Shown: in pieces, positions 38,518-48,743 of the stretch | How positions within the stretch are numbered: position 1 is the first letter of the stretch | How the letters are laid out: every line of letters starts with the position of its first letter | Source of the DNA: Pseudobutyrivibrio ruminis | GTDB lineage: Bacteria > Bacillota > Clostridia > Lachnospirales > Lachnospiraceae | Direction of reading: 5' to 3' | DNA: 64,000 bases | Assembly (NCBI RefSeq): GCF_015057245.1 | Contig: NZ_SVET01000011.1 | Location: 23,173 to 87,172, forward strand | The notes under the pieces: generated by a model | Databases searched by the model: none | What the model was told of the DNA's origin: nothing | Seen by the model: only the letters and a program-made list of their open reading frames with translations | Position numbers and translations under genes: made by a program

Positions 38518-40491
38518 ATGGGTAACAAAGGCAATTATTACATCACCACAGCAATTGCTTACACATCAGGTAAGCCACATATTGGAAACACATACGAAAT
38601 CGTGCTTGCAGATTCAATCGCTCGTTTCCGTCGCCAGGAAGGATACAATGTTTTCTTCCAGACAGGAACAGATGAGCACGGTCAGAAAATCGAGTTAAAG
38701 GCCGCTGAAGCAGGCATCACTCCAAAGGAGTTTGTTGATAATGTTTCAGGTCAGGTTAGAAATATCTGGGATTTAATGAACACATCTTATGACAAGTTCA
38801 TCCGTACAACAGATGAGGATCATGAGAAGCAGGTTAAGAAGATTTTCAAGAAGCTCTACGATAAGGGCGATATTTACAAGAGCTCATACGAAGGACTTTA
38901 CTGTACACCATGTGAGTCTTTCTGGACAGAGTCACAGCTTGTTGATGGCAAGTGCCCTGACTGCGGTCGTGAGGTTCAGCCAGCAAAGGAAGAGGCTTAC
39001 TTCTTCAAGATGAGCAAATACGCTGACAGGCTTATTGATTATATCAATACACATCCTGAGTTTATTCAGCCAGTTTCTCGTAAGAACGAGATGATGAATA
39101 ACTTCCTTCTTCCAGGATTACAGGATCTTTGTGTTAGCCGTACATCATTTACATGGGGTATCCCAGTAGATTTTGATCCAAAGCACGTTGTTTATGTATG
39201 GCTTGATGCTCTTACAAACTATATCACAGGTATTGGTTATGATTGTGATGGTGAATCATCTGATCAGTTCAAGGCTTTATGGCCAGCTGACCTTCACCTT
39301 ATCGGAAAGGATATTATCCGTTTCCATACAATTTATTGGCCTATTTTCCTTATGGCACTTGATCTTCCACTTCCAAAGCAGGTATTTGGACATCCATGGC
39401 TTCTTACAAAGTCAGCTGATGGTGGTGACGACAAGATGTCTAAGTCAAAGGGAAATGTTATCTATGCAGATGAATTAGTTGATTTCTTCGGTGTAGATGC
39501 AGTTAGATATTTTGTTCTTCACGAAATGCCATTCGAGAATGATGGTGCTATTTCATGGCCACTTATGGTTGAGCGTGTTAACTCAGACCTTGCAAACACA
39601 CTTGGAAACCTTGTAAACCGTACAATCTCAATGAGCAACAAGTACTTCGGTGGCGTTGTTGAGGATAAGGGTGTTACAGAGGAAGTTGATGCAGATCTTA
39701 AAGCTGTAGTTACAGGTACAGTTGCAGCAGTTGAGTCAAAGATGGCTGAACTTCGTGTTGCAGATGCTATTACAGAAGTATTCAATCTCTTCAAGAGATG
39801 TAACAAATATATCGACGAGACAATGCCTTGGGCACTTGCAAAGGACGAGACAAAGCAGGATAGACTTGCTACTGTTCTCTACAACTTGGTTGAGGGCATC
39901 TCAATTGGTGCTACACTTCTCAAGGCTTTCATGCCTGAGACATCAGAAAAGGTATTAGCTCAGCTTGGTGCAAAGGAAATCCCTTACGATGAGCTTTCTA
40001 CTTTCGGTCACTATGTAAACGGTGACAAGGTTACAGATGCTCCAGAGATTCTCTTTGCTCGTCTTGACCTTGATGAGGTTATGGCAAAGGTTGCAGAGCT
40101 TCATCCAGCACAGCCAGAGGAAGCAGATGCTGATGATGAGGAAGGAATCGATATCGAAGCAAAGCCTGAAATCACATTTGACGATTTCATGAAGCTTCAG
40201 TTCCAGGTTGGTAAGATTGTTTCTTGTGAAGCAGTTAAGGGTTCAAAGAAGCTCCTTTGCTCACAGGTAAAGATTGGTTCACAGACAAAGCAGATTGTTT
40301 CTGGTATCAGCAAGCACTACTCTCCAGAGGAGATGGTTGGAAAGAAGGTTATGGTTCTTGTAAACCTTAAGCCAGCAAAGCTTGCAGGTGTTCTTTCAGA
40401 AGGAATGTTACTTTGCGCAGAGGATGCTGAAGGCAACCTTTCACTTATGACACCAGAGAAGTCAATGCCATCAGGCGCGGAGATTTGTTAA
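38518..40491 (+). CDS. metG: Methionyl-tRNA synthetase
   Basis: 657 residues. Class I core with GKPHIGNTYE (HIGH motif), a zinc knuckle CTPCESFW...CPDCG and DDKMSKSKGN. The C-terminal tRNA-binding domain (FDDFMKLQFQVGKIVSCEAVKG) begins near residue 555. It heads a metG-tatD-rsmA run, a common Firmicutes arrangement. I see no T-box leader. Confidence 0.98.
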   Translation: MGNKGNYYITTAIAYTSGKPHIGNTYEIVLADSIARFRRQEGYNVFFQTGTDEHGQKIELKAAEAGITPKEFVDNVSGQVRNIWDLMNTSYDKFIRTTDEDHEKQVKKIFKKLYDKGDIYKSSYEGLYCTPCESFWTESQLVDGKCPDCGREVQPAKEEAYFFKMSKYADRLIDYINTHPEFIQPVSRKNEMMNNFLLPGLQDLCVSRTSFTWGIPVDFDPKHVVYVWLDALTNYITGIGYDCDGESSDQFKALWPADLHLIGKDIIRFHTIYWPIFLMALDLPLPKQVFGHPWLLTKSADGGDDKMSKSKGNVIYADELVDFFGVDAVRYFVLHEMPFENDGAISWPLMVERVNSDLANTLGNLVNRTISMSNKYFGGVVEDKGVTEEVDADLKAVVTGTVAAVESKMAELRVADAITEVFNLFKRCNKYIDETMPWALAKDETKQDRLATVLYNLVEGISIGATLLKAFMPETSEKVLAQLGAKEIPYDELSTFGHYVNGDKVTDAPEILFARLDLDEVMAKVAELHPAQPEEADADDEEGIDIEAKPEITFDDFMKLQFQVGKIVSCEAVKGSKKLLCSQVKIGSQTKQIVSGISKHYSPEEMVGKKVMVLVNLKPAKLAGVLSEGMLLCAEDAEGNLSLMTPEKSMPSGAEIC

Positions 40492-40492
40492 T

Positions 40493-41278
40493 ATGATTTT
40501 TGAGACACATGCTCATTATGATGATGAGAAGTTCGACGAGGATAGAGTCGAACTTCTTTCTCATTTATTGAGAGAAAACAATATCGGTAATATTGTAAAT
40601 GTAGGTGCAACCTTTAGAGGTTGTAAGGACAGTATAAAACTAGCTGAGGAGTACGATAATGTATACGCAGCCATAGGAATACATCCAGAGGAAATAGATG
40701 AAATAAACGAAGATGTCATCAATTGGCTAAGGGAAAATTCATCAAATCCAAAGGTTGTTGCAATAGGTGAAATCGGCCTTGATTATTACTGGGTGAAGGA
40801 GACAGAGCAAAGAGCAAAACAGCGTCTTTGGTTCGATAGACAAATGGATTTGGCTTTAGAGTTAAATTTACCTGTTATTATTCACTCTAGAGATGCGGCA
40901 GAAGACACTTTAAACACAATTATTAGGTATAATACACAAGGACTAAAAGGTATTGTTCATTGTTATTCATATTCCAAGGAAATAGCCATGGAATATGTGA
41001 AAATGGGATGGTATATTGGTGTTGGAGGAGTAGTCACTTTCAAAAACGGAAGAAAGCTTGTAGAGACAGTGGAGGCTATTCCAATCGAAAACATAGTTCT
41101 TGAGACAGATTGTCCATATATGGCGCCTGTCCCACATAGAGGCGAGCGCAATAGCTCAATCTATCTAAGTCATGTGGCTGAAAAGATAGCCGAATTGAAG
41201 GGACTTACTGTAAAAGAAGTAGAAGATATTACCTATGAAAACGCCCTTAGGGTGTATACTAAAAGCAAAAGGAAATAA
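40493..41278 (+). CDS. tatD: TatD-family metal-dependent hydrolase
   Basis: 261 residues. The metal ligands appear in FETHAHYDDEKFD, AIGEIGLDYY, VIIHSRDA and ETDCPYMAP. TatD proteins are Mg-dependent nucleases linked to DNA repair or decay. Starts one base after the metG stop. Confidence 0.95.
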   Translation: MIFETHAHYDDEKFDEDRVELLSHLLRENNIGNIVNVGATFRGCKDSIKLAEEYDNVYAAIGIHPEEIDEINEDVINWLRENSSNPKVVAIGEIGLDYYWVKETEQRAKQRLWFDRQMDLALELNLPVIIHSRDAAEDTLNTIIRYNTQGLKGIVHCYSYSKEIAMEYVKMGWYIGVGGVVTFKNGRKLVETVEAIPIENIVLETDCPYMAPVPHRGERNSSIYLSHVAEKIAELKGLTVKEVEDITYENALRVYTKSKRK

Positions 41279-41280
41279 AC

Positions 41281-42135
41281 ATGGCATATTTAAGTAATCC
41301 AACATATACGCGAGCTGTTTTGGAAGCTCATGGATTCTCATTTCAAAAGAAATATGGACAGAACTTTCTTATTGATGGCAATGTCCTTGATAATATCATT
41401 GATGCAGCAGGCATTACAAAGGACGATTTTGTTCTAGAAATCGGCCCTGGTATAGGAACAATGACACAGCGTCTTTGCGAGGAAGCAAGGGAAGTTGTGG
41501 CAGTGGAAATCGATAAAACACTTATCCCAATTTTGGATGATACACTATCTACATACAAGAATTGGACAGTTATCAATCAGGATATTTTAAAGGTTGATAT
41601 TAACAAATTAGCTCTTGAAAAAAACGGTGGGAAGCCGATAAAAGTAGTGGCTAATTTGCCATACTATATTACAACTCCAATTATCATGGGGTTATTTGAA
41701 AGTCATGTACCACTTGAGTCAATTACAATCATGATTCAAAAAGAGGTGGCCGACAGAATGAAAACAGGACCTGGTTCCAAAGAATACGGAGCCTTGTCTT
41801 TAGCGGTTCAGTACTATTCAAACCCAGAAATAATATGTGAGGTTCCGCCAAGTTGCTTTATGCCCCAGCCAAAGGTATCAAGCACAGTAATATCTCTTAG
41901 ATGTCACAACAATCCGCCAGTTGATTGTGACGAGAAGCTTTTATTCCAGATTATTAGAGCTTCATTTAATCAGCGCAGAAAAACTTTATTGAACGGTCTT
42001 AGCAATGGGCTTCATTTTTCGAAGGAGCAAATTGCTGATGCTATAGAACAGTGTGGTTTTGTACCAACTGTACGAGGAGAGGCGCTATCGCTTGAAGATT
42101 TTGCCAAATTAACAAATGTATTAAAGCAGGCTTAG
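41281..42135 (+). CDS. rsmA: 16S rRNA adenine dimethyltransferase RsmA (KsgA)
   Basis: 284 residues. N-terminal QNFLID, SAM site EIGPGIGTMTQRL and catalytic NLPYYITTPI are complete. It dimethylates A1518/A1519 of 16S rRNA late in small-subunit assembly. Follows tatD by two bases. Confidence 0.97.
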   Translation: MAYLSNPTYTRAVLEAHGFSFQKKYGQNFLIDGNVLDNIIDAAGITKDDFVLEIGPGIGTMTQRLCEEAREVVAVEIDKTLIPILDDTLSTYKNWTVINQDILKVDINKLALEKNGGKPIKVVANLPYYITTPIIMGLFESHVPLESITIMIQKEVADRMKTGPGSKEYGALSLAVQYYSNPEIICEVPPSCFMPQPKVSSTVISLRCHNNPPVDCDEKLLFQIIRASFNQRRKTLLNGLSNGLHFSKEQIADAIEQCGFVPTVRGEALSLEDFAKLTNVLKQA

Positions 42136-42167
42136 GAGATTAACGACTAGTAGGGAGAGCTTAATTA

Positions 42168-43793
42168 ATGGATGTCCGTAGCTACAGCAGAGAAGTTCAA
42201 CTTCTCATAGGTGAAATTCAAAAAAATAGAGGCAAGGACTCAGGGACAGTTTTATCAGCTTGTGATAAGCTTTTAGCTTATGGTAAAGGCATGAAAGACG
42301 ATGCCCTTATTGGTTATGCTTATTTTTCAAAGGGCGAAACCTACTATCTTCTAAATGACGCATCTAACTTCTATTCTCAGATGCTTTCTTGCATGGGACC
42401 TATGGAGCACGTAAAGGAATGGGGATACGTTGCCATGGCAAACAATATGCTAGGCATTGTTTCTCTAAATCGCGGTAATGCTCCATTTGCCCTGGATTAT
42501 TTCATTAAAGCAATCAGTATTTGTGAGGATTATTCACTTCCAGATATTGAGTGGATGATTCACATGAATCTTGGTTCTCTGTATTTAAATATCGAAGAAT
42601 ATCAGAAATCCATTTCTCACACTGAAATTGCATATAGATATCTTCTAGATCACAAGAGCTTGGATGGTTTTACTGAAAGTTATACAGCCATCCTACTTGG
42701 CATGGGCCGAGCTTATTTGAATCTTGATAGAGAGGACAGATGTCTTGAAATCGAGAAGAAGCTTAGAACAGATTGTCTTCCATATTTGATGGAGATGGAC
42801 AGAATAGTCATCTATTGCTATTTTGCACGAGTTCATCAGGCAATAGGCGAGGATGAAGCAAGAGACTATTGGATTGAAATGGTTAATAAGCATGCCAGCA
42901 CAAGCATGCCTATTTTGGATGTGTTTGATGATTTCTATGATTATCTTCACATGCTTCTTAAAATTGAAAAATACGATGATTTCTTTAAAGCTTACACAGT
43001 TCTTGATGATTTAACAAAGCACACATCTATCAAAAACTTAGAAAGAAAGCTTCTTACCCTTAAGATTCGTTACTACAGAAGAGTAGGACAAATCGAAGAA
43101 TATAAAATCGCTTCAGTTTTATATTTCGAGTTATCGGAATTCATGGAACGAGAAAATCGCTTAATGGTCAGCAATATGATCGTTATGCGTAATTCGTATA
43201 TGGAGCTTACACAAATCAATAAAAAAGTCGAAGAGAAGAATACATTCTTACAGAAACGTTCAGAGACAGACCCATTAACTGGAATGTATAATAGACTGAA
43301 GCTTAATGAGTATAGTGAGGAAGCCTTTGAAAAGGCCCTTATTAATAGATCTAGTATAGCAGTTGAAATCCTTGATATAGATTTCTTTAAGCAGTACAAC
43401 GATAACTATGGTCACCAGGAAGGTGATAATTGTATCAAGTTCATTGCCAGCACTTTAATAGACATGTCAAAAGAGGATGGCATTTTCACAGCAAGATATG
43501 GTGGAGATGAGTTTGTAGTTATCTATGAAGGTCTTACCAAAGAAATGGTGGAGGCCAAAGCAAATGAATTAAGAGATCGAATATACCAGCAAAAGTGGGA
43601 GCATAAATTTTCTCTTACAGACAACATTGTTACCATTTCTCAAGGTATCTGTTATGGAATACCAGAAAGAGATGCAAGCATGTTTGGTTATCTTCAGGGC
43701 GCAGATAAAATGTTATACGAGGTTAAGCAGCAAAGCAGAAATGCAATTAAAATCTGCGATGCGACAGACTTAGTAGAACTAAAGGATGAATAA
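42168..43793 (+). CDS. TPR-GGDEF diguanylate cyclase, soluble
   Basis: 541 residues. About 350 residues of helical, TPR-like repeats (for example NNMLGIVSLNRGNAPFALDYFIKAISI, HMNLGSLYLNIEEYQKSISHTEIAYRYL) and a coiled-coil linker precede a GGDEF domain. The active motif is intact (ARYGGDEFVVIYEG), with DPLTGMYNR at its start, so c-di-GMP synthesis is likely. The RxxD inhibitory site usually five residues upstream is absent (KEDG). There are no membrane segments, so input is cytosolic. Its stop touches the next gene's ribosome site, two bases apart. Confidence 0.88.
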   Translation: MDVRSYSREVQLLIGEIQKNRGKDSGTVLSACDKLLAYGKGMKDDALIGYAYFSKGETYYLLNDASNFYSQMLSCMGPMEHVKEWGYVAMANNMLGIVSLNRGNAPFALDYFIKAISICEDYSLPDIEWMIHMNLGSLYLNIEEYQKSISHTEIAYRYLLDHKSLDGFTESYTAILLGMGRAYLNLDREDRCLEIEKKLRTDCLPYLMEMDRIVIYCYFARVHQAIGEDEARDYWIEMVNKHASTSMPILDVFDDFYDYLHMLLKIEKYDDFFKAYTVLDDLTKHTSIKNLERKLLTLKIRYYRRVGQIEEYKIASVLYFELSEFMERENRLMVSNMIVMRNSYMELTQINKKVEEKNTFLQKRSETDPLTGMYNRLKLNEYSEEAFEKALINRSSIAVEILDIDFFKQYNDNYGHQEGDNCIKFIASTLIDMSKEDGIFTARYGGDEFVVIYEGLTKEMVEAKANELRDRIYQQKWEHKFSLTDNIVTISQGICYGIPERDASMFGYLQGADKMLYEVKQQSRNAIKICDATDLVELKDE

Positions 43794-43795
43794 AA

Positions 43796-46075
43796 ATGAA
43801 AACCATTAAAAAGATTTTTTTTGATGATGTTATCAGTCTAGTGAAGAATTTTTTCGCTCTTGTTATTGTGGTAGGAATTTGTTTCCTGCCAGCGCTGTAC
43901 GCATGGTTCAATATCTATTCTAACTGGGACCCATATGGCAACACAGGAGCGCTAAAGTTCGCAGCTATATCTTTGGACAAAGGATACACAGATGAAGAAG
44001 GGGAGTATCACAATCAAGGTGATACCATAATTGAAAACCTTCATGAAAATACCTCTGTGGATTGGCAGTTTGTCGATTCAGAGGAGGATGCTGTAAATGG
44101 AGTTTATAGCGGGGAGTATTATGCAGCAATTGTTGTAGATGAAGATTTCACATACAACATGTACAACGTTCTTACAGACGACGTCAAAAGACCGGTTCTA
44201 CATTTCTATGAGAATCAAAAGAAGAATCCCGTAGCGACTAAAATTTCAGATACAGTAGCACAGTCCTTGCAGAACAACATTAATGTGGCATTCACAGAAG
44301 TTGTTGTTAGCAAGGTATTTTCTAGTGCCTCAGATGTGTCAGAAGATTTGCAGGAAGAAGGCGGAGTAGATGAAATCGTAAACAAGCTTGAAAGCCTTAG
44401 CGCAGATTTAACCACATATCAAAATGCTATGACAACAATCATAGAAAATGATGCACAGCTGAAGGCTTCTTTAGAGGCTGCAGAACAGGATGCGACAAAC
44501 GTCAAGAATCAGGCAGAGCAGAGCGCTAAGTCTCTTGAGACAGCAGGTAATATTACAGATAAAAGTGATACAACTATTAATTCTTACTCCCAAACAGTAG
44601 AAAGGGCCATGACTCTTATAGAAGTAAAAGCAGCTTCTATGAATCAGAACCTTGATACAGCCAAGATTAGTGCTGATGCCACAGAAGTTGCAAGAAGCCT
44701 TAAAGGGGCTATGCTTGACACTTTAGAGATGGCTGACGTAGCTATATATCTTCCAAGTAAACTGAACGAGACAGAGTTAAAAACAGCAAAAGAAGAATTC
44801 AATAATGTTGTTAATGGAATACTAGCCTCTTATAACGAATTAACAAATGGTATTCCTGAGGAGATGATACCAGCGAATTTGAAAAACATGGTAGCAAAAA
44901 TACAGTCAGCCCAGACTGCAATAAATTCAATTGATCCATCTTCAACGGAATATCAAAACCAGGTGACAGCGGCAGACAAAGCTATCAAAGAAGCAACAGA
45001 TGCGCTAAATAATGTAAATGAAGAAGAATTGGTATCAGTTGGTACAGAAAACTTAAAGTCAGCAGCCAGCAATGCCAGAACAAAAGGCGAAGAATTAAAC
45101 AAAACAATTTCTGGACCACTTAGAGAAAAGGTAGATGCAGGCCTAGCTTCACTTGAAGGAATGCTAACAAATTCAAGTGCAATACTTAATACTGTTGGTG
45201 AAACATTTGGAAACTTAGTTGTAATGTTTGATGCAATTGGAAACACAGTAGATTGCGCAGATACAAGCTTACAAAAAACAAGTGAAGCTATTGTTTATGT
45301 AAACGGAAGACTAATCGATGCAATAGCTGAGATTGAAGAAGCTGGATCGGCAGATAAGATTCAGGTTTTGATAAATGCATTATCTGGTGACCCAGAAGTA
45401 TACGGAAAGTTCTTCTCAACACCAGTAGAGATGAAAACTGAAGCAGTATATCCAATTGAGAATTATGGTTCGGCAGTAGCTCCATTCTATTCAACATTGG
45501 CATTCTGGGTTGGAGCATTGATATTAACAGCGATAATCAAGATTAAGCCTGATAAAAACAAATACCCAGATGCGTCTGAAAGACAGTTATATTTTGGTAG
45601 ATATGTCTTATATTGGGCATTAGGACAAATACAGGCGGTGATTATTGTGTTGGGAGACATATTCCTGTTGCATGTGCAGTGCTTACATCCATGGCTATTC
45701 TTATTAGCAGGGTCGATAATTGCCACCACTTTTACTATCCTAATCTATTCCCTTGTAACTACATGGGGGGATGCGGGTAAGGCACTTGCAGTAGTACTTG
45801 TAGTTATCCAGATTGCAGGTAGTTCAGGAACATATCCTATTGAGCTCTTGCCGGAGTTCTTTAGAAAGGTATACATATTCTTCCCATTCCCATACGCAAT
45901 CAACTCTATTAGAGAATGCTTATGTGGTACATACGAGTTGGATTACCTTAAATATTTAGGCACATTGTTTATCTTTATAGGTGTATCACTTGTAATTGGT
46001 CTTTTGGTACGAATTCCATTTGAAAAGCTTAACCATTATATGGAAGAGCGAATGGAAGATACCGAAATGATGTAG
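43796..46075 (+). CDS. YhgE/Pip-family membrane protein, copy 1
   Basis: 759 residues. N-terminal helix with LPALYAWFNIYSNWDPYGNTG (family signature), a large extracytoplasmic helical region of some 500 residues rich in Ala, Asn and Glu, and five C-terminal membrane helices. The family includes the Lactococcus phage infection protein Pip and B. subtilis YhgE/YueB relatives, in the wider ABC-2 permease superfamily. No substrate is known. Operon with the GGDEF gene, a small membrane protein and copy 2. Confidence 0.85.
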   Translation: MKTIKKIFFDDVISLVKNFFALVIVVGICFLPALYAWFNIYSNWDPYGNTGALKFAAISLDKGYTDEEGEYHNQGDTIIENLHENTSVDWQFVDSEEDAVNGVYSGEYYAAIVVDEDFTYNMYNVLTDDVKRPVLHFYENQKKNPVATKISDTVAQSLQNNINVAFTEVVVSKVFSSASDVSEDLQEEGGVDEIVNKLESLSADLTTYQNAMTTIIENDAQLKASLEAAEQDATNVKNQAEQSAKSLETAGNITDKSDTTINSYSQTVERAMTLIEVKAASMNQNLDTAKISADATEVARSLKGAMLDTLEMADVAIYLPSKLNETELKTAKEEFNNVVNGILASYNELTNGIPEEMIPANLKNMVAKIQSAQTAINSIDPSSTEYQNQVTAADKAIKEATDALNNVNEEELVSVGTENLKSAASNARTKGEELNKTISGPLREKVDAGLASLEGMLTNSSAILNTVGETFGNLVVMFDAIGNTVDCADTSLQKTSEAIVYVNGRLIDAIAEIEEAGSADKIQVLINALSGDPEVYGKFFSTPVEMKTEAVYPIENYGSAVAPFYSTLAFWVGALILTAIIKIKPDKNKYPDASERQLYFGRYVLYWALGQIQAVIIVLGDIFLLHVQCLHPWLFLLAGSIIATTFTILIYSLVTTWGDAGKALAVVLVVIQIAGSSGTYPIELLPEFFRKVYIFFPFPYAINSIRECLCGTYELDYLKYLGTLFIFIGVSLVIGLLVRIPFEKLNHYMEERMEDTEMM

Positions 46076-46084
46076 GAGGCAGCT

Positions 46085-46513
46085 TTGGGTAAAGAAAAAG
46101 AAATCGTTTATGAAAAGTTCATGGAGCTGCAGCAGCAGGTTCATCAAAAGAATCAGAAAAAGATAAAAGTCGGATTAAAAGTAAATATTTTATTACCGCT
46201 TGTTTTCCTAGTAATAAGCTTTATTTCAGATAGATCAAAGCTTGTATTCTTAGTGCTTTGGATTGTTTCATTATTTGGAATAGCTTTCTATCTGCTTTAT
46301 GTGGAATATATGGATTTCGAACTTCAGGAACAGTTGAAAGAGCTAGGAATTATGGAAAAAGAGGCAGAGGCACAAGCTCTTATCGGTGAAGAGGTCATCC
46401 AGAGCATTGATGAAATAAATAATGCTAAGAATGAGATGGTCAAGGATATTAAGGACTTAAGAAAAGAGATTAAAACTGATATTCAGTCAATGGGAGACAA
46501 GCTGAAAAGATGA
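46085..46513 (+). CDS. Small two-helix membrane protein between the Pip copies
   Basis: 142 residues from a TTG start five bases after AGGAGG. A basic N-terminal helix, two membrane segments (about residues 33-75) and a long charged coiled-coil C-terminus (KEAEAQALIGEEVIQSIDEINNAKNEMVKDIKDLRKEIK). No family recognised. The last four bases overlap the second Pip gene, which implies translational coupling and a partner role, by inference. Confidence 0.75.
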   Translation: MGKEKEIVYEKFMELQQQVHQKNQKKIKVGLKVNILLPLVFLVISFISDRSKLVFLVLWIVSLFGIAFYLLYVEYMDFELQEQLKELGIMEKEAEAQALIGEEVIQSIDEINNAKNEMVKDIKDLRKEIKTDIQSMGDKLKR

Positions 46514-48693
46514 AAAACGTTATTAAGATTATCGTTTCAGATATAAAAAGATTATCCACAAATGTAGTCGCTATGGTTGTTATCATAGGACTTACAGTAA
46601 TACCATGCCTTTATGCTTGGTTTAATATATTGTCCAACTGGGATCCTTACGGGGAAAGCGCCACTACAAATCTGCAAGTTGCGGTTGCATCTTCAGATGA
46701 AGGCATCATGATTGGTAGTGTGGAATTAAATGTCGGGGACATTATCATTAGCAATTTAAAAGAAAATACCACTATTGGTTGGGTGTTCACAGACACCGCT
46801 CAGGATGCTATAAATGGTGTCTATTCAGGTGATTACTATGCCGCACTTGTCATTGACGAAGAGTTCAGTTCCAACATGATAAGCTTCCTAAGTGGAGATA
46901 TTGAAAATCCGGTAATTACTTACTACGAAAATGAAAAGAAAAATGCCATTGCACCAAAGATTACCGCAAAAGTAAAGACTACTATTGAGCGAGAGGTTGA
47001 TCATGCTTTTGTAAGTACTGTGGCAGAATCTCTTCTTAAGGGCGGTGAATATTTCGCAACATTGGATGAAGAAGGCAATATCACTGGCGCAGGTATCAAT
47101 AAGCTAGAACAGCTTGATTCAGACTTAAATGGAATGATTACCATTTTGGATTCATATATTGCACTTATGGATTCAACAGAAAGCATATCAGAGGCTGGAG
47201 AAGCAATCACAGACAGCGCAAATAGCATTACAGAGCTGGCAGGCTCAATGGCTGAGGACTCACAAAACAAGGCAGCTGGTGTAAAAGATGATGTTGAGCA
47301 AAGTAAGAAAAATGCTGATCGAAAAATAGAAAACCTGAATGAAAAATTAAGCGCTGTAGATTCAGATGCAAATACATTAAATGAAAAAGTGGCGGGGTTG
47401 AGCCTAGACGTTGATATTGACTATACACAGCTACAATCAAGTGTTAGCACAATCCAGGAAATGTGGGGAACCGATCAACAAGGTTTATACCAGTTATTAT
47501 TAAATGTAAATGCTCCTAATACAGAAGAGGGAGCAAAAGCAAAAGAAGCGATCACAGAGTATGCCAATGTATTAGACGGTTTGATTGCAGGATTAGATGA
47601 AGATGTGGCAAATATACAAACATCAGCTACACAAGGCGAAGAGGATTTCAATGCAGCTAAAGACACATTAGTAAATAATGTGGCAGCAGTCCTTGCATGT
47701 ACAAAAAACATTCGTGATTACTATGGTGCAATTTCTTTAGTGGGACAGGAAGCAATCGATGCAGGATCAAAGGCAGTTGAAGAAGTAGAAAAGCTTATCA
47801 ATTACAATGCAACAAGCATCGATTTGGTAGCTGACAACTTAGATAATTACGCTGTAATTATGGAGCAGTCTAAGGATTCTCTTGTAAAATCAAGAGATGA
47901 AGCTGTGGAAATGGAAAGCCAATTAGCGGCATTGATAGCTGAGATAAAAGCCATTGGTCAAAACGAAGCATATCAAAAGATAATGGAATTGCTTCAGTCA
48001 GACCCAGATTTGCTGTCTGATTTTATTAGCAGTCCGGTAGATATTTCTGATGAGTATATTTATCCAGTGGAAAATAATGGTTCAATGACAGCACCATTTT
48101 ACATTGTTCTTTCTATTTGGGTTGGTGCGCTTATCATGTCCACCATTCTAAAGACAACTGTTAAGGACACAACAGGTATGGACATCCTAAAGAACTGGCA
48201 GTGCTTCTTAGGAAGATATTTCACCACCTTTGTGATAGGCCAGATACAGACAATCATCACTGTGCTGGGAGCATTCCTGTTTGTAGGAATTCAATGTGAG
48301 CATCCATTCTACTTTTGGTTGGCTTGTGCATGGACATCATTGATTTATTCATTGTTGTTATATTCATTTACATATTCATTTGGAAATGTAGGTGAAGCGT
48401 TATCAGTAGTATTAATGGTTATACAGGTTGCAGGTGCAGGTGGTACATTCCCAATCGAAGTACTTCCAAAGGTATTCCAGGTGCTCTACAAGTTTATGCC
48501 ATTTAACTATTCAATGAATGCACTTAGAGAGTGCATCGCAGGATTCTATGAAAATACATATAGAAATTGCATGTTAATACTTATCATCTATGGTGTTATT
48601 GCGGTATTTATAGGCGTTACACTTTATCATCCATTTAAAATATTAAATGAAAAAATTGAGACCAGTAAAGAAAAATCAGGTATATTGATCTAA
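46510..48693 (+). CDS. YhgE/Pip-family membrane protein, copy 2
   Basis: 727 residues, same plan as copy 1: signature IPCLYAWFNILSNWDPYGESA, long coiled extracytoplasmic insert, five C-terminal membrane helices with matching segments (TAPFYIVLSIWVGALIM versus VAPFYSTLAFWVGALIL). The insert differs strongly from copy 1. It probably forms a heteromeric complex with copy 1; inference only. Confidence 0.85.
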   Translation: MKNVIKIIVSDIKRLSTNVVAMVVIIGLTVIPCLYAWFNILSNWDPYGESATTNLQVAVASSDEGIMIGSVELNVGDIIISNLKENTTIGWVFTDTAQDAINGVYSGDYYAALVIDEEFSSNMISFLSGDIENPVITYYENEKKNAIAPKITAKVKTTIEREVDHAFVSTVAESLLKGGEYFATLDEEGNITGAGINKLEQLDSDLNGMITILDSYIALMDSTESISEAGEAITDSANSITELAGSMAEDSQNKAAGVKDDVEQSKKNADRKIENLNEKLSAVDSDANTLNEKVAGLSLDVDIDYTQLQSSVSTIQEMWGTDQQGLYQLLLNVNAPNTEEGAKAKEAITEYANVLDGLIAGLDEDVANIQTSATQGEEDFNAAKDTLVNNVAAVLACTKNIRDYYGAISLVGQEAIDAGSKAVEEVEKLINYNATSIDLVADNLDNYAVIMEQSKDSLVKSRDEAVEMESQLAALIAEIKAIGQNEAYQKIMELLQSDPDLLSDFISSPVDISDEYIYPVENNGSMTAPFYIVLSIWVGALIMSTILKTTVKDTTGMDILKNWQCFLGRYFTTFVIGQIQTIITVLGAFLFVGIQCEHPFYFWLACAWTSLIYSLLLYSFTYSFGNVGEALSVVLMVIQVAGAGGTFPIEVLPKVFQVLYKFMPFNYSMNALRECIAGFYENTYRNCMLILIIYGVIAVFIGVTLYHPFKILNEKIETSKEKSGILI

Positions 48694-48698
48694 GATGA

Positions 48699-48723
48699 GG
48701 GCAGGATAATCCTGCCCTTTTTT
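48699..48723 (+). terminator. Terminator after the Pip operon
   Basis: GGGCAGG (48699-48705) pairs with CCTGCCC (48711-48717), followed by six T. Confidence 0.9.
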
Positions 48724-48743
48724 GCATCATATAGGAGGTTTGT

